Assembly (NCBI RefSeq): GCF_041296385.1
Contig: NC_091017.1
Span: 15,370,001-15,434,000 of the forward strand
DNA from: Aphelocoma coerulescens
Taxonomy: Eukaryota; Chordata; Aves; Passeriformes; Corvidae
DNA: 64,000 bases
Direction: 5' to 3'
Part shown: one piece after another, positions 48,901 to 62,145 of the stretch
How positions within the stretch are numbered: position 1 is the stretch's first letter
Layout: each line of letters opens with the position of its first letter
Translations under genes and position numbers: made by a program
The notes under the pieces: model-generated
What the model saw: the letters and a program-made list of their open reading frames with translations, nothing else
What the model was told of the DNA's origin: nothing
Databases searched by the model: none

Positions 48901-51900
48901 CAGCTATGAGGGTGCTTGTGTTTTGCTTCATGGGGAGGGGCAGAAGAGGCAGAAAGCAAAAATAATTTTGCCAAAATGGTTCTTGTCTTGCAAAAAGAAC
49001 TTGGACATAATTTTTCTTAAATTCTATGCAAATACTCAGGATAAATATTGTGTTCAAACTTTCCAGGCTGTTCCAGCAGGCGAGATATAACATTCTTCAT
49101 AACTACTAAGAACGGTCTTTCAGTCCAGATGCAACTTTATTTCTTTATCTCTGTGATTAAGCATGTTTTACTAAACTTTATTTTACTGCAGCTTCCCAGA
49201 AATGCATGTTTTAATATACCAGACAAGAATAAGCAATGAGCTCATACACAGAAAAAAGTCTGGTTTATAGTTATTGAATATACATGCTCTGTGTTTGCTA
49301 TGAGTTTAATATGTATGTCATGCATTCTACTAAACAATTCAAGCATAAATGGAAAAGTTGGGTAATAATGGAAAGAATCTAAAGCTTTTGAATGCAAAAG
49401 GGCTTGGCAGAAATATAGGTAGGAAGTAAGAGCTCTGATTATGCTGTTTATACTTGTTTTTAAAAGCAAGCTCCCCAACAGCCATTGTGATGAAAGGGCA
49501 GTTTTGAAGATCAGTACAGGTATATCAGTTAGCTGGTACACCTGACACAAGAAAATATGCTTATCTTATTGAAAGCTGAAAGCAGAATAACTGCACATTT
49601 TTTAACTTATACACAGAGATAGAGCAGAATCCTGCGTGTTTAGCAATGCAGGTCTAGCTCCAAAAAGTAACTTTAAAAACAGCAGTGTGAATCGTCCAGC
49701 AGTTTCATATCAAAAGTGCTTATCTACAAGCAATCCAATGGTTTTCCTAGCTGTCAGCAGTGCACAGTCTCCCTGGAAGCTGGAAGTCAAACTGTGTTGC
49801 TTTTAGCTCACACTTCAGCAACAGTAGGGATTGGACCATTAGAAGCTACAGCATGATCTATTACCCTGTCTGTGGACTTCAGAGGGTATTTCTTCAGTCC
49901 CCTTCTATTTCAGAGCTTGGCCCTTTTTAGGAGTTGTTTTTCATGTTGTTGTTTAATTTATTTCATCTTTGGACCTGTTGGTATCCTTCAGACCTCGGAC
50001 ACCTCAGGCTGTCTTCTCTGGCATGACTAAAGGTAGAAGAAACAGCAGTCTCTCATTTCACCCCTTTCCAGGGAACAAAAAATGGCTCCAGATGAAGCAG
50101 AGCAGATAAGTTGACTGTCATCAGCACTGAAACCCAGCAGTGCCATGAGGTCCCCAGAACTTCATAATCCCCCCTAAAGGGCTATCTGGACTATCTTGTT
50201 TCATCCGAATTGAGAGGTCCAAAATAAAACATTTTATTGATAAATACTTAGAAAAGGGCTTGCAACCAGGCCTTGTTTGCATATTTTTTTGTCCCTCATA
50301 CAGTGCATTGTGGATGAAAAGGACAGGCTTTTGGACACTTGGATTCAGGCATGGCAGTACTGCAGTGGTAAAGCCCAAAGGTCTTGTCACTGTTGCAGTA
50401 ACCAGTGACGAGTATCAGCTACTCGGAGGGCAGAGCAAAATCTGCAAATGCACGGGGAAAATAGCTCCCCTCAGGCTGGATTTTTCCTTACACATCAGCT
50501 GTGCAGCTGCAGGAAAGCTCTGATGCCAGGTGAAGAGCTGGCATAGTTCAATTGCCTGCACTCTCACCCACTTGATTAAACACAGGCATTTGCCCATGTT
50601 CTCTAAATTACTTGGGATCATTTACAGTTGTAAAAATATGCTGTTACAAAAGCTTTGTTGTTCACCTTTAGGGATGAACATGTTCAGCTCTGACAATGTT
50701 ATCTAGAGAGAACAGCAGCCCAAATCACCTCAAACATGCTTGCAATATAACAGCTTCAGGCAAGGCTCACTGACACCAGTGCTGCAAAAGGAAGGAATGA
50801 AAATGAAGTGACCATTACAATGACCAATGTGAGGCAGATGACACCATTTCGCTTGAACAACCAAATTTAAATAACAGAAAATTGCACTGCCTGTCCTTTT
50901 TTTTCTAGTTCTCTGGAGGTGTTCTTTCTGTGGTGATGAATTATTCCCAGGCTTTAGCATAAAAGAGCGTGTATCCCTGAAAGCTGTGGTGCAGTCTGTC
51001 CAGACAGAACACAAGGCTTCTGAAACATTGCCGTCTCGTGGCAGTCTCCTGGCACCACTGCAGCTGCTGTAGTACAGACAGCCTCGCCAGAGGTCACAGG
51101 CAGGTGTCACAGGCATTTAGTGGTAGGCAGGATACACAGCAGAAACTTCCTCAAATTTCACAGATGAGGATAGAGAGTTAGTTTTGTGCAAAAAAAGAGA
51201 AAATTAATCAGATGAGACAGGTGCCCAGTCAGATGATGACAAAATAACTGAACTGCTGCCAAGTGAAAGGCAGCCCTGGATTCCCTTGATGGGTTTCTGT
51301 GCTTTCATGAGCCTCATAGCAGCCCTGAATTCAGTCACCTTGCTGAAGCAGTTCAGCGTCTACATCGACAGTCAGGAAGGTTTACAGCTCAGAAAGGCAG
51401 ATGACCTGGGATGGCTTTCTCAACTCTTTGCTTTTCCAAGCCAAACTTGCTGTACTCTCTCCAGCACACCCTGTTTCAGACACTCAGTACAAAGTGTTAC
51501 AGTCATTTTGCAGTAAATACCAGATGAAGATATCCCAAATAATGTGATTTTTTTTTTTTTTCATTTTGTTTGGGTTTTTTTTCCCCACTGACATTAAATC
51601 AGGTTTTCTGCCATGGATTGCTTTAGCACTCATCACTTAAAAGTAATCATTATCTCTGTGTATAAATTACCATCATTCAGAATGTTTTAGCATGTACTGT
51701 ACAGCGTGCTTTTAAAAGCAAATCAGCATCTGTCCTAATTTTTGACGTATGAATTATTTCCTAGGATTAGAGTCTTTAACATCAGTCCAGTGAGAGTCAG
51801 CTTTCCCAGTCTGGGGCTATTAAACACCAGTTTGGAAGACCTGAATGGATGCAAGTCTGACTTGCACATCTGGCAGTCTACACTGGGCTTTACACAGACC

Positions 51901-54900
51901 CTTTCGAAATAACTTGGTGGATTTCCACTGACCTGTGACGAAGAATCTTTTTGTCCTGTGCCAGATGTGCTGACCTCCTGTCCTGTAGTATCCTCCAGAG
52001 TTTGTATGAGAATCCCGTATATTGCTGTCTGCCAGAGCTATTGTAAGGGACAAATCCTTGCCAGACCACGAGCACCAGTTCTGGGAAGGGTATGTGTTTA
52101 ATAGCACAGTGCCTCAAACCGTGTCTGGTTTTTAATAAAGCTTAGAGAGGCTTTTCTGTGCCTCACCCAAATGATCCAACCTTTAGCACAGGGGCTCCAA
52201 GTCAGTGTCTGCTTCTATAAATGGAGATGTCCATAGAAAAAACAGGTAGCTATAGAATTTCACTGTATGCAGCACGTAGTTGCTACCAATGCACTTCCAT
52301 ATAAATTTTACTGATTTATTTTATAAAATGCAAACTTGAGCGCAGCTTTGAGCAATTGTGATTCTTTCAGTAACATTTTCTTCCCTCACACACCCTTTTC
52401 CACCCCAAGGAAGACTCAGAGACTAAGCTGATCCCAGTGCATCCCATCATTTTTAAATTGGAACAAGGGCAGACTTTGGAGTTTTACTGGCTGGATTTCA
52501 GGACGTTTTAAGGACTAATGGATAATTTTCCTAAAGACCTAGGACATGTTTCACCAGTGGGTGCCTGAAGGATAGGCATCTCTGATTTTAATAAACTTCT
52601 GAGCATGCAAAAACCATTGCTACTGAAGCTAGTAGCAGCTCAGGGGCTCTGAAGCTCTGCTGTGTCCTTTCTGCTCTAGAAGCTGTGTTCTCTAGCACTG
52701 GCCCAGACTGGCTCTAGAGAGTATGTTTGATATGGTGCATGTTGGTGGAGTATCTACACCTTCTATGCCTTGGGTCATTGTGCAGGAGGTATCAGGGCTG
52801 GGAGCTTACACCAGTTATGCCCATTGTTCTTACAGGGATGGAGTGGAAACCAGCCCAGCTGAAACCTGGATCACCTTAACACGGGTGGAGTCAGTGGCAA
52901 GAGCCAGTCACACGCAAAGCCCAGGCAATATGGGTGACCAGGGAGTTTGAGGCGCATGCACAGATTCAAGCCCAGAGCTAATCTGGTTGTCTGATGTATC
53001 ACTCACATAAGAGGGGAAAATTCCTGTTCTTTGTTGCCTCCTCTGTCATCACTAGAGCCCATCTGGGGCTAGAATGTTTGCTGCCTTGTGGGACCAAGCC
53101 CTGTGATATGCAAAATATCACTCTGATGTATTTAATATCTGTGGCTTTAGTAAGTGGTAGATGCACCAGCTCAATGAAAATCCTGAGGAGGCAAAAAGAA
53201 CTGAGGGCAAGCACAGCTGTGATAATACTGGTTTTATAAGGGATTGCTGTAGCTACTGGCCCCAGTATGGATTTGCAAGGCTAGGTAGTGCTGTAATTTG
53301 ATGCCTTTCTTACCTTATTCACTCAAACATATATAGTTTTATTTTATGTACCTACACCTTATAACCCTTGGCTTCACATGTCTATTGCTGTAAAATACAA
53401 GCCTGCCATTTTCTCAGATTTCCAACCTTTTCCTCTTGTTTGTAATAGACTTTTTTTCCCCCCCATCACTTAAATGCATTCAGTTTTCCTTAATGACGTG
53501 GTGCAGTTGCAGGAATGGTTTATGTTGAGTTGCAGATGCCTGTTGTCTTTCTGTTGCAGAAAAATATTTGCTTCTCATGGCTCATGATTGCTGGGGTTTT
53601 TTTAATCAGCTTTTGTTTTCCTAGCTCCTCCCTCTGTTGTGTCATCAGGTGAACCCAAGGACTGTCTGTAAACCCTCTCTGTGATCTTGACATAAGCTGC
53701 AGCTCCCTGAACCGCCCTTCATGTTTGTTTTTGATATTTAATCTGTTTGGACATCCCTAAAACAGTAGAATGACTTTGAGGCAGTGATAAGGTGCCAATC
53801 AGCTTATTAAGTCATCTTTGTACAGGAGTGACAAGCTTCATCTGCTCTTGGAGCCTGACTTAATACAGCCAAGAAGAAATATGGAGAACGGCATTCACTT
53901 GCTTTTTATTTCTCTTCAATTCCAAGGTCAGCTGGTATCTAGTTTGCACTGCCCAAAACCACTTATCCATCTGCTTTTGCCTAGGCACACGGGCTGAGAA
54001 GGGAGGTTTGCTCTTTGGGAGCTGGAGCACTGGCATCTACAACTTGTGGTAGCTCCAGTACTAGCCCAGGCGCGGGTGTGGTTTTCACCTGGTCACAAGA
54101 CCTGCCAGAAAACAGACAGTTGTCAGGAACAGAGTCAGGAACAGACCTACAGTGTCAAGACAGACCAGTTTACAGTTGTATGCTAGACTTACCTGTCGTG
54201 AACTGTAGGGCAAATGTTCTCAGCCACACTGGGTAAGGCTGGGGATCCATCAAAGAGGTAAAAAATTTGGCAAGATTTTTGGCTGGAAAATGTTCTTGTG
54301 ATATCCAAGTACTGCTATTTATTACAGCAAATCTGTACATGTTGAATTCTCTGGGTTGGTTTTTTTTTTTATTTGATTGAGGGCTTCCTTACCACCTCTC
54401 CATATTTACCTGGATGTATGTATATATGCCTGTTACTTGTCTGTCTCCCTAACTGATTCCTTAATCTCAAGTAATTGAATTGACTTGATTTTACTTGATG
54501 TCAATTAAGTAAAACACAGAGGTAGAAAACCAAGGTAAAGCACCACTGGCAGCCCTATTTTAAAGTTGGACTTTTTTCTCTTCCAGTAGTTTATATAATT
54601 ACCTATAAAGGTATAAAAGGCTTAAAAGAAAGGAGAGAGGTCTGTCTTTTGCTGCCAAGACTATGAAAAAGAAGTGCAAATGACATAATAATGGATATCT
54701 ATTACTGCAAATCAACTGTGTAGATTCCTTCTGGTAATGAAAACAACTATTTGATAGAGCAGACTGAATTGCACAAGAATTAACAAATATTGAGTCATCT
54801 GATTCATCTACTCATAATGGCTTCCTGTGAACAAACATGTAACCTTTCATGCTGTCTTTCTATGAAAATGCTAGCAAAAAGGTTTATGGGCAGGAATACT

Positions 54901-56559
54901 CATATGTAACTCACAGAAAACTCATAAAAATTATATTTTGTGTTTGTATATATGGCTTGTATGGGCAGCCCAGCTCTGGCTCTTCTTCAGAGAAGCACTT
55001 GTGGTTTTCCCTAGTTTTAAGCCTACCTTTTTGAGTCACATCAATTTTGTTCCATGTCAAGAAAACAAAAACTTTGCCACTCCTTTTGATGACAGTAGAT
55101 ATGAACATATCATCCATGCACTCCAGAGGCATTCCCATCACTAATTTAGCCGTTTCTGAATGTAAATAAAGTGCTGTGTGCCATGGAGACACCACCAGAG
55201 GAGGGGTGTGTTTAGCCCATCAGTGCTAGAAGCTTGCCACACAACAGTGCTGGGCAGGAAAAAAGCATGTTTCTCAGGAGCAGAGGATACCTTATTCCTC
55301 CTCTGGTGCATCATTTGGAGGGTGGACTCTGGTAGGGGAATCTCATTGCCAGCTGCGATTACATAGCCCAGATTTACAAAGGTCAGGAAGGGTCAGAGAG
55401 AAGGACATAGGCTGGTCTCAGGCAATGTGCCCCGAATGCAGATACTCCACTCTCCAGTGCACAGCTCACTGTCTTCTCCAGGCTTTTTCCACCACCATCT
55501 TCTGAACAGTGGTGTTTGTCATGCTCTTAGTGCTTTTTTTCCCTCCAGTGAGTTCACTTTGCAGTGACAAAGAGAAGAAGACCCTTTTGCTAGAGAACTC
55601 AGCCCAATATTTTCTACCTGGGCTGAGGCAGCAGGCACTGGGGCAGTGTTTGGGGTGCTGGGATGAGGGCAAATGTGGGTGCTGAACAGCAAGGCTGGCG
55701 AATCTGTGAAAGATCTTGGGGGTTATTGGGAAGTGCATTGTTAATGCCATTAAATATTACTTAGGCCTACAGCAAGCTGCACCTTCAACAGTTCAAACTG
55801 TAATTGCTGGCTGATGCAGAAGTAAGGCTGAATGTATGTAAATCCTGTTGAAAGCTAATATCATTTTGCCTTCTCAGGCAGATTAGCAGCCTCTGCAATT
55901 AACAGTGTGGGCAGCTGATGATGTTAGTGGAGAATCTATCATACACTGCTGTAGGATGTGTTCAAATTTGAATACAGTAGATGTTCCCCTTTTTCCAACC
56001 TTTGAATGAGCAGATAACACAGAGCCCATGCTGTGTCCCTTTGGAGGGGGAAGGCTAAGAGCCACAGGAAGGTGTGACTGGCTTTCAGTAACCTTGACTC
56101 TTCATCCCTTTTCTCATTACATTCATGGTTGATGGTTCCAGTCGAGAAACCAATGCCTCATCCATTTTTGCCTGCCCTGCTCTTTACCTATGACACACCA
56201 ATTTTTGGAGGCAGGGGAAGAGGGAGAAGGAGAAACCTTCCATCGGTGTTTAAAGACATTATCCCCAGCCCATGACACCTGAAGTCCTTTTAGCACGTAT
56301 TTTCATGGACTTTTCTGTACTACTCTGTTTATGTGTCTATTTAGAGAGGGAGACTTAGAGACACACACATAAATCCCAATAGCCATCTTTCCAACCATCC
56401 ATGAATTCTAATTTTTGCAGCAAGCACTTGAAGAGTGGATAAATTGGGTGCTAGGACCCATGCTGGATGAAAGAGAAGTAGAAATGCACTGCAATTGACT
56501 AAAATATGACCATTCTGGTTTGGTGGGTTTTGTGGGGTTTTTTAATGCATTTGGGAACA
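45924..56559. other. Unique non-coding sequence, no gene recognised
   Basis: Over 10 kb without a recognisable gene or transposon. Open frames reach 128 codons (50730-51116, minus) with no motif. A T14 run lies at 51548-51561. A GTTTTTAATAAAGC word near 52129 contains an AATAAA polyadenylation hexamer on the plus strand, but no upstream coding exon supports a gene end there. A motif-dense stretch at 53.56-53.90 kb is listed separately. Confidence 0.6.
53560..53900. promoter_or_regulatory. Candidate non-coding regulatory element
   Basis: A GATA-type TGATAAGG at 53785-53792 is followed directly by a CCAAT word at 53795-53799 and an ATTA-containing block. FOX-like TGTTTGTTTT lies near 53722. 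There is no open frame or repeat. The regulatory reading is inference from motif grouping only. Confidence 0.18.
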
Positions 56560-58278
56560 TAGATGCAAATAATAACAAGAAGGGCTTCTACAGGTATACA
56601 GAAAAGGAAGGTCAAAGAAAGTATATTCCCCCACTGAAAAAAAGGTGATGGAAAACTGATAACAGATGAGGAGAAGGCTGAGGTACTCAACAACTTTTTG
56701 CCTCAGTCTTCAATGGCAACCTCTCTTCCTACACCTCTCAAGTGAATGGACAGCAGGATTGGGGCTGTAAATAAAGATCAGGTTCATGACCACCTGAGGA
56801 AGCTGAACATACCCAAGTCTATGGGATCCAATGAGATGCTTCCCAGAGTCCTGAAGGAATTGGTGGATGTAGTTGCCAAGCCTCTCTCCATGATATTTGA
56901 AAGTCATGGCAGTCATGGATGACTGCAAAAAGGGAAATACTGCACCCATCTTTAAATAGGGAAGAAAGGATGGCCCTGGGAACTACCGACCTGACACCCT
57001 CTCCTCTGTGCCTGGAGAGATCATGGAACAGACCCTCCCAGAAGCTCTGCTAAGGCACATGGAGAACAGGGAGGTGATTCAGGACAGCCAGCACAGCTTC
57101 ACCAAGGGTAAGTCATGCCTGACCAACCCAGAGGCCTTCTGTGATGGGGTGACTCTATCAGTGGACAAGGAAAGGCTTACACATGTCATTTATCTGGACT
57201 GCTGTAAAGCCTTTGACATGGTCCCTCACAACATCCTTTTCTCCAAATTGGAGAGAGATGGGTTCAGTGGGTGGACTGTTAGGTGGATTAGGAATTGGTT
57301 GGATGGTCGCATGCAGAGGGTCAAGGGTTCAGAGTCCCAGAGGACATCAGTGACAAGTGCTGTCCCTCAGGGGTCTGTACTGGGACCAGTGTTATTTAGT
57401 GTCTTCATTAGTGACACTGACAGAGGGATCGAGGGCACCCTCAGCACATCTGCAAGCTGAGTCGTGCTGTGGACACTCCTGAAGAACGGGATGCATCCAG
57501 AGGGACCTGGACAAGCTCAAGAAGTGGCCCATGGGGATCTCAAGAGGTGTAACAAGATCTGGTACAAGGTGCTGCACCTGGATCAGGGTAGTTCCTGGTG
57601 TCAGCTGGGGATGAACAGGTGGAGAGCAGCCCTGCCCAAAAGGACTTGGGGGTGCTGGTGGAGGAGAGGCTGGACATGACCCAGCCATGTGTCCTGGGCT
57701 CATCCAAAGCCCTGTGGGCAGCAGGGGAGGGAGGGGATTCTGACCCGCTGCTCCTCTCTGGTGAGACCCCACCTGCAGGGCTGCCTCCAGCTCTGGGGGT
57801 CCAGCACAGGAAGGACATGGACCTGTTGGAGTGAGTCTAGAGGACCACCAAGATGATCAGAGGAATGGAGTACCTCTCCTATGAGGAAAAGTTGAGAGAA
57901 TTGAGATTGTTCAGCCTGGAGGAGAGAAGATTTTGGGGTGTCCTAATTGCAGCCGTCCAGTACCTGAAGGGAGCCACGGGAAGGATGGAGAGAGACTATT
58001 TACAAGAGCAGGTAGTGACAGGACAAAGGGGAATGGATTCAAATGGAAAGAAGATAAGTTTTGATCAGGTGTTAGGAAGAAAATCTTCCCTGTGAGCATG
58101 ATGATGCATTGGCACAGGTTGCCCTGGAAAGTTTCGGCTGCCACATCCCTGGGAGTATTCAAGGCCAGGTTGGTTGGGATTTTAGCAACCTGACCTAGTG
58201 GAAGGTGTCCCTGCCCATGGCAGGGGGGGTTGGAACTAAATAATCTTTAATGTCCCTTCTAAACCAATAAATTCTATG
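56560..58278 (+). mobile_element. CR1 LINE, 5'-truncated copy, 1.7 kb
   Basis: A chicken-repeat-1 type non-LTR retrotransposon, inserted in plus orientation. The endonuclease part and the start of ORF2 are absent. The copy begins within the linker and RT N-terminal region (NNKKGFYRY at about 56571), runs through the reverse transcriptase and the C-terminal region, and ends in the bird-type 3' UTR (GGCAGGGGGGGTTGGAACTA at about 58220, GTCCCTTCTAAACC near 58251). It finishes in one ATTCTATGA unit of the terminal repeat. CR1 moves by target-primed reverse transcription, which explains the 5' truncation. The left edge is uncertain by some tens of bases. No target-site duplication was recognised, as is normal for this family. 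The 3' part is less diverged than in the antisense CR1 pieces at 9.0, 40.8 and 62.1 kb. Confidence 0.95.
56565..58190 (+). pseudogene. CR1 ORF2 remnant: broken reverse transcriptase
   Basis: Family role: reverse transcription of the element's own RNA at the insertion site. The reading moves through all frames. NNKKGFYRY (56571) is in one frame and soon stopped. HDHLRKLNIPKSMG with PRVLKELVDVVAKPLSMIF follows from 56767 in a second frame. A third frame starts near 56915 (KKGNTAPIFK), meets a TAG near 56957, and then stays open to 57460. This best part includes [15 protein letters not shown], the motif-A-like [16 protein letters not shown] (57190-57237) and the motif-B-like [12 protein letters not shown]. 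The motif C with the catalytic Asp pair is gone: the frame ends in STSAS and a stop where the family has an Ala-Asp-Asp. The C-terminal part (MIRGMEYLSYEEKLREL, LFSLEERR) returns in another frame from 57853. It is dead: several frameshifts, stops and a lost active site. Confidence 0.9.
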
Positions 58279-58285
58279 ACTGTCC

Positions 58286-61200
58286 CACCTCCTTGTTATT
58301 TTGAAGTTCTAAGATTTGGCTTTTTACTCTGTCCTTTCAGAAATGAGCAATCATTTTGTACTTTTCTATGTCTCAGCATATACAGTTTCTAGCACCTATC
58401 TGACTGTGGTAGATCCCATTGCAGGCCTCTTGTTTTGAAATTTTTCATGCAGAATTTTAAAAGAGAAATGTTTTGATAATGATTTTCTCCAGAAATCTGG
58501 AAGCATTGAAAAAAAACATTTCTAAGTGGTGCTCTAAGCAAGTAAATTGCTTTGCTTCTACAAACCTGAGAACACCTCAGACTCTGAGTATAGAAGCTAC
58601 TGGTCTGTGATGGTTTCTGGGCTTAAATTATTGTTAACTCTGTTCTGCTATGAGCCATTTGGCAGTGAAGGTTTTTCTGCATTTGTACGGTAACTCTTAT
58701 GGTGGGTACTGGGCACTAGGCAATGCAAAGAAAAAATAATAGTGAAAATACTGGAGTCCTCAAAAGCCTCTGAGAATTGTTAATTACAACGCAGACATTT
58801 TAGGTGGAGCCATCCCTGCAGGCAGGTGAGTAGGGGGGTGGGGAGGCTATTGACTTATTACGGAGTCCTCCAGCTGTTCACACACATTCATTCCACACAT
58901 TTAGTACCATTCAGCACTCTTCAAGTAACTTTTTGTTACAGTGAACACTCTTTGCTTGCACTATGTCCAGACAGCTCTTATCTTATTTTTCTGTCATTTA
59001 AATGATTTTTCACAAGAGGAGGGTGAGACTGCTACTAGCAATGCTATCTCTGTATTTCCTAAGGCTGTGCTGCGTCACCTCAAGCTTTCTTCTTGCTGCT
59101 TCCTTTCTTTCCAGAACTTCAGGCAACACATTTTCATTGACAGAGCTGGAGTGGCGTGGGGAGGGCTTCCATGGTCGTTTGCCAGAAGAGTAGATAAAAT
59201 TCTCTTCTCAGTGAAGCCAGCAAGATCTTTGTCACTGCTGTTAGCTGAGACTTCTCTCTGTTTCTAAATGGTGCTGAAGAAGGACAAGTGGGTTGAACAC
59301 ACTGAGAATAACCTGATGACTTGACAGAGGAGAAAAAACCTTTTTTCTGCAACTTCTGCCAAAGTGAAACGATTATTTCCTTCTATAATCCACTACTGCT
59401 CTTTATTAAGCCTTGAGGATTGAATATGTGATTTGCAGGTAAAAGTATCTGCCTGCAGCAACATTTTTGTTTGGGGAGTGAGGGGGTTCCCCCACTAGCT
59501 GAGAAAGTTTCCAAAATATCTTGTGGAAATACACAGGTGAATGCTCGCTGCTTTGAAAAATCCCAAGGAAGTTTTAAGTCCACACATTGAGTACACAGAG
59601 GTTTCCGAAGTGCAAGGCTGTGGCAGCAGCTCTGTCCCAGATGACACAGCAGCTTGGATGTGTGTGGCCCCTACCCCGACGGGACAAACTGTGGGAAGAA
59701 GAACCAGGCTCTGGAGATTCATCTGTGGAGAGTTTCTATTCTTTCATAGTATAAAGACAGTTTCAGGCTCACTGTGGGGGATATTGCTTCCCCATTGTTA
59801 TACAATTTTTAAAGGCCTTATCTCGTTCCGCATACACACACACTTCAGAAATGTTAATCTCACTTTTGTGCTTAACTGTTTCAAGGAAGTGGGAGGCATT
59901 GTTCCCTAACATTTTAAAGTTACTAAGATGTGTTTACCAAGAAATGTGATGTACTTCTTTCTCTGTAGCTGAGAGTGTTAGCCAAAAGTAAAGGAAAGTG
60001 GGAGGGCTTTATTGTAAAAGTCCTTTAAGGTTCCCGTGCTTCTTGGCTATCCTCTTTAAAGCCTTTTTAATAGCAAGCCCACTCAAGCAGTCTGACAGCT
60101 CACATCACTTTGTACATGGCTACAAAACAAATGCGCAGGAGCAGCTGGGGAAGGACTTCGCTTGTTGGATCTGGCTGTGCCTGAGTTGGGAGCCCTCCAG
60201 GCAGACACCTCCTTGTCTCTACGAAAGGGAATTACCTGGGTCAGCCTTCTCTGAGCTGGCAGGGATTCTCTGACATTGGCAGGCTCCTTCAGGATTCCTT
60301 CCTTCTTCTCTGGGAGCTGCTCAGCAAATCCACCATGTAAACTTCAGCGGACTGAGTTGCTCTCTTGGTGGTTTATGTTACAAAACTTTGCTCCATGTTT
60401 GCCTGGCTCAAATGTGGTCGAGCCAAACGCAAAGGAACTTCTAGATGGGGCAGCTGCTGCTGCTATTTTTGTAATTTTGGTTTGTTTATGCTCAACTTCT
60501 AAAGCGAACCTTCTCTCCAAGAACAAAGAACCTCAGCAAACCCCAGCGAGTCAAGTCTCTCCAGCATGTCGCCAGAGGGACCAGAGGTGTAATTTAGCTC
60601 AGCAGATTTTATTTGCCCGGACTCCACTTGTGCAATGACAAACCACCCTGGTGTGTTTCAGAGAGGAAGCACAGATTGCCATGTGTAGATCTGTCACGTG
60701 TGCACTCTTGGCTGAGCTGTAGGAACTGGACAACATGCTGTTTTAGAACAAAGAGCCCAGCAGAGTAGGCGGCCTGAGGAGTGGCATGTACCTCGGTCTA
60801 CTTCCTCGTGGTCCTGTCAGTTTGCTGTCATGGACACCTTCACTTGTGGTTAGAAGGAGGGATGTTCATGGGTTGCAGGAAAAAGCTACTCTGCAAGCTC
60901 TCACCATCTGTCCCTCCTTCCTTCTCCCTTCTTGAGAGCAAGTCACCACTGTCACTTAGGCAATGATACAGTTTCTGGCTCCCCTCGATGTTTTAAACCA
61001 CTTGGTGCCCTGAATTAGGCTAGGAAGATTACCATATGTTTTTTCCTGGATTCTTCTTCAAATTGACTCTTCAGGATTTAATACCAACATTATGATACTG
61101 ATATCTGGCAGTGAAAGGACTTTTTGTCATTCCCCATGAGTGAACGAGGCCTCAAATCTGAGAATGAAAAGAAAATGAATGCAGTCTGAAAGGTTTCTGT

Positions 61201-62059
61201 GACTGCTCTGAAGAGAAGGATGTGCCTAAGCTACATGCACATGCCAGCCTGGGAGTTTTTCTTCATGTTTCAATTTCAAGGAATATTGGGAGACAGAACA
61301 GAAGCATTTCAGCACTTCTCAAAGATGTGAATTAACTAACAGAAGCCTGATTAGAGACAAAATATTATCATCTTAGGGAAGATGCAGTGGAGGAACAGTA
61401 CCTTCTTTGGCCAGCACAACCACAACCAAGGCAGGACTTACAGCCTTCCCTGCTTGTGGCGGCATCCCCAACTCCAATCCATGCACGTCTAGGGGAGGGC
61501 TTTAAAGTTGAGAGGAATGGCTGGACTGTTCTTTTGTTGGTCTTTGCTGGAGGTATTTTGCCAGGCCTGCTGGACAGTAAGAGCAGGGCTGATGTGGCTT
61601 CTTACTACGAGTAAAACCTGGAGTTTTGCAAAAAAGAGGACCATTGCTGCTACCAAGGTACAGATCTTCAATCCACTTGACACCTGGAAAAACACTGGGA
61701 CAGTAAAGAACCAGTGGCATCAGCAACCACAGAGGTCTCACCTATCCCTTTTAATTAATTTCCTTGTAGGTAACTCAGACCATAACATGTCCTTGTGGTT
61801 TTGTGGCGGTGTTGTAGATGATGATAATGGTGATCTTTTAATGAGCTAATACATTCATTACTCACTACGCCAACATGTAAGGCAATTACTTCTCTTCATT
61901 CAGAAACTACAAGGGGTTCCTTTTCAGGACAGATTGGCAAACATCCCTTAGCCAAGGATCCAAGGGCATCATCCTCTTTCAGCTGCACAGCTTCTCATTA
62001 ATATTTGAAAAGGTTTACTGCAAAATTTAGGGTAGGAGTGTAGTATTTTATGCAGTTAT
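58286..62059. other. Unique non-coding sequence, no gene recognised
   Basis: No gene or transposon recognised. Two consecutive plus-strand open frames of 122 and 120 codons (59541-59909 and 60276-60638) have no family motif. The second overlaps a motif-dense stretch listed separately, and its Ala-rich run comes from a GCTGCTGCT word. Confidence 0.55.
60020..60650. promoter_or_regulatory. Candidate conserved non-coding element
   Basis: An E-box CAGCTG at 60451-60456 lies inside a short GCTGCTGCT run, and a FOX-like TGTTTAT follows at 60483-60489. Several isolated CpGs (GGTCGAG, AACGCAAAGG, AGCGAACC, GTCGCC) give a CpG level above the local background. There is no repeat. Coding potential was considered and not supported. 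The regulatory reading is inference. Confidence 0.25.
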
Positions 62060-62145
62060 TTCAAAATTCATAGATTTCTAGATTTTTCAGGCCAGAAGGG
62101 ACTATTATGCACACCTCCTCTGACCCCCTGTATAATGTAGGCTAC
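62060..62145 (-). mobile_element. Short antisense CR1 3' end, old family
   Basis: On the plus strand, ATAGATTTCTAGATTTTTCAGGCCAGAAGGGAC at about 62070-62101 (key parts: the reversed CR1 tail, then GGCCAGAAGGGAC) is followed by CTCCTCTGACCCCCTGTATAATGTAGGC, the order seen in the reverse-complement 3' end of old reptilian and avian CR1 families. Only the terminal 80 or so bases are kept. It is an old, inactive fragment. Confidence 0.7.

Noticed and set aside
52120..52145. AATAAA hexamer after a T-rich run, considered as a gene 3' end
   Set aside because: There is no upstream coding exon in the same orientation. AATAAA is frequent in AT-rich DNA.
60276..60638. 120-codon plus-strand open frame with a short Ala run
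   Set aside because: The Ala run comes from a GCTGCTGCT word. The peptide has no motif, and the stretch is better explained as non-coding sequence with few stops.
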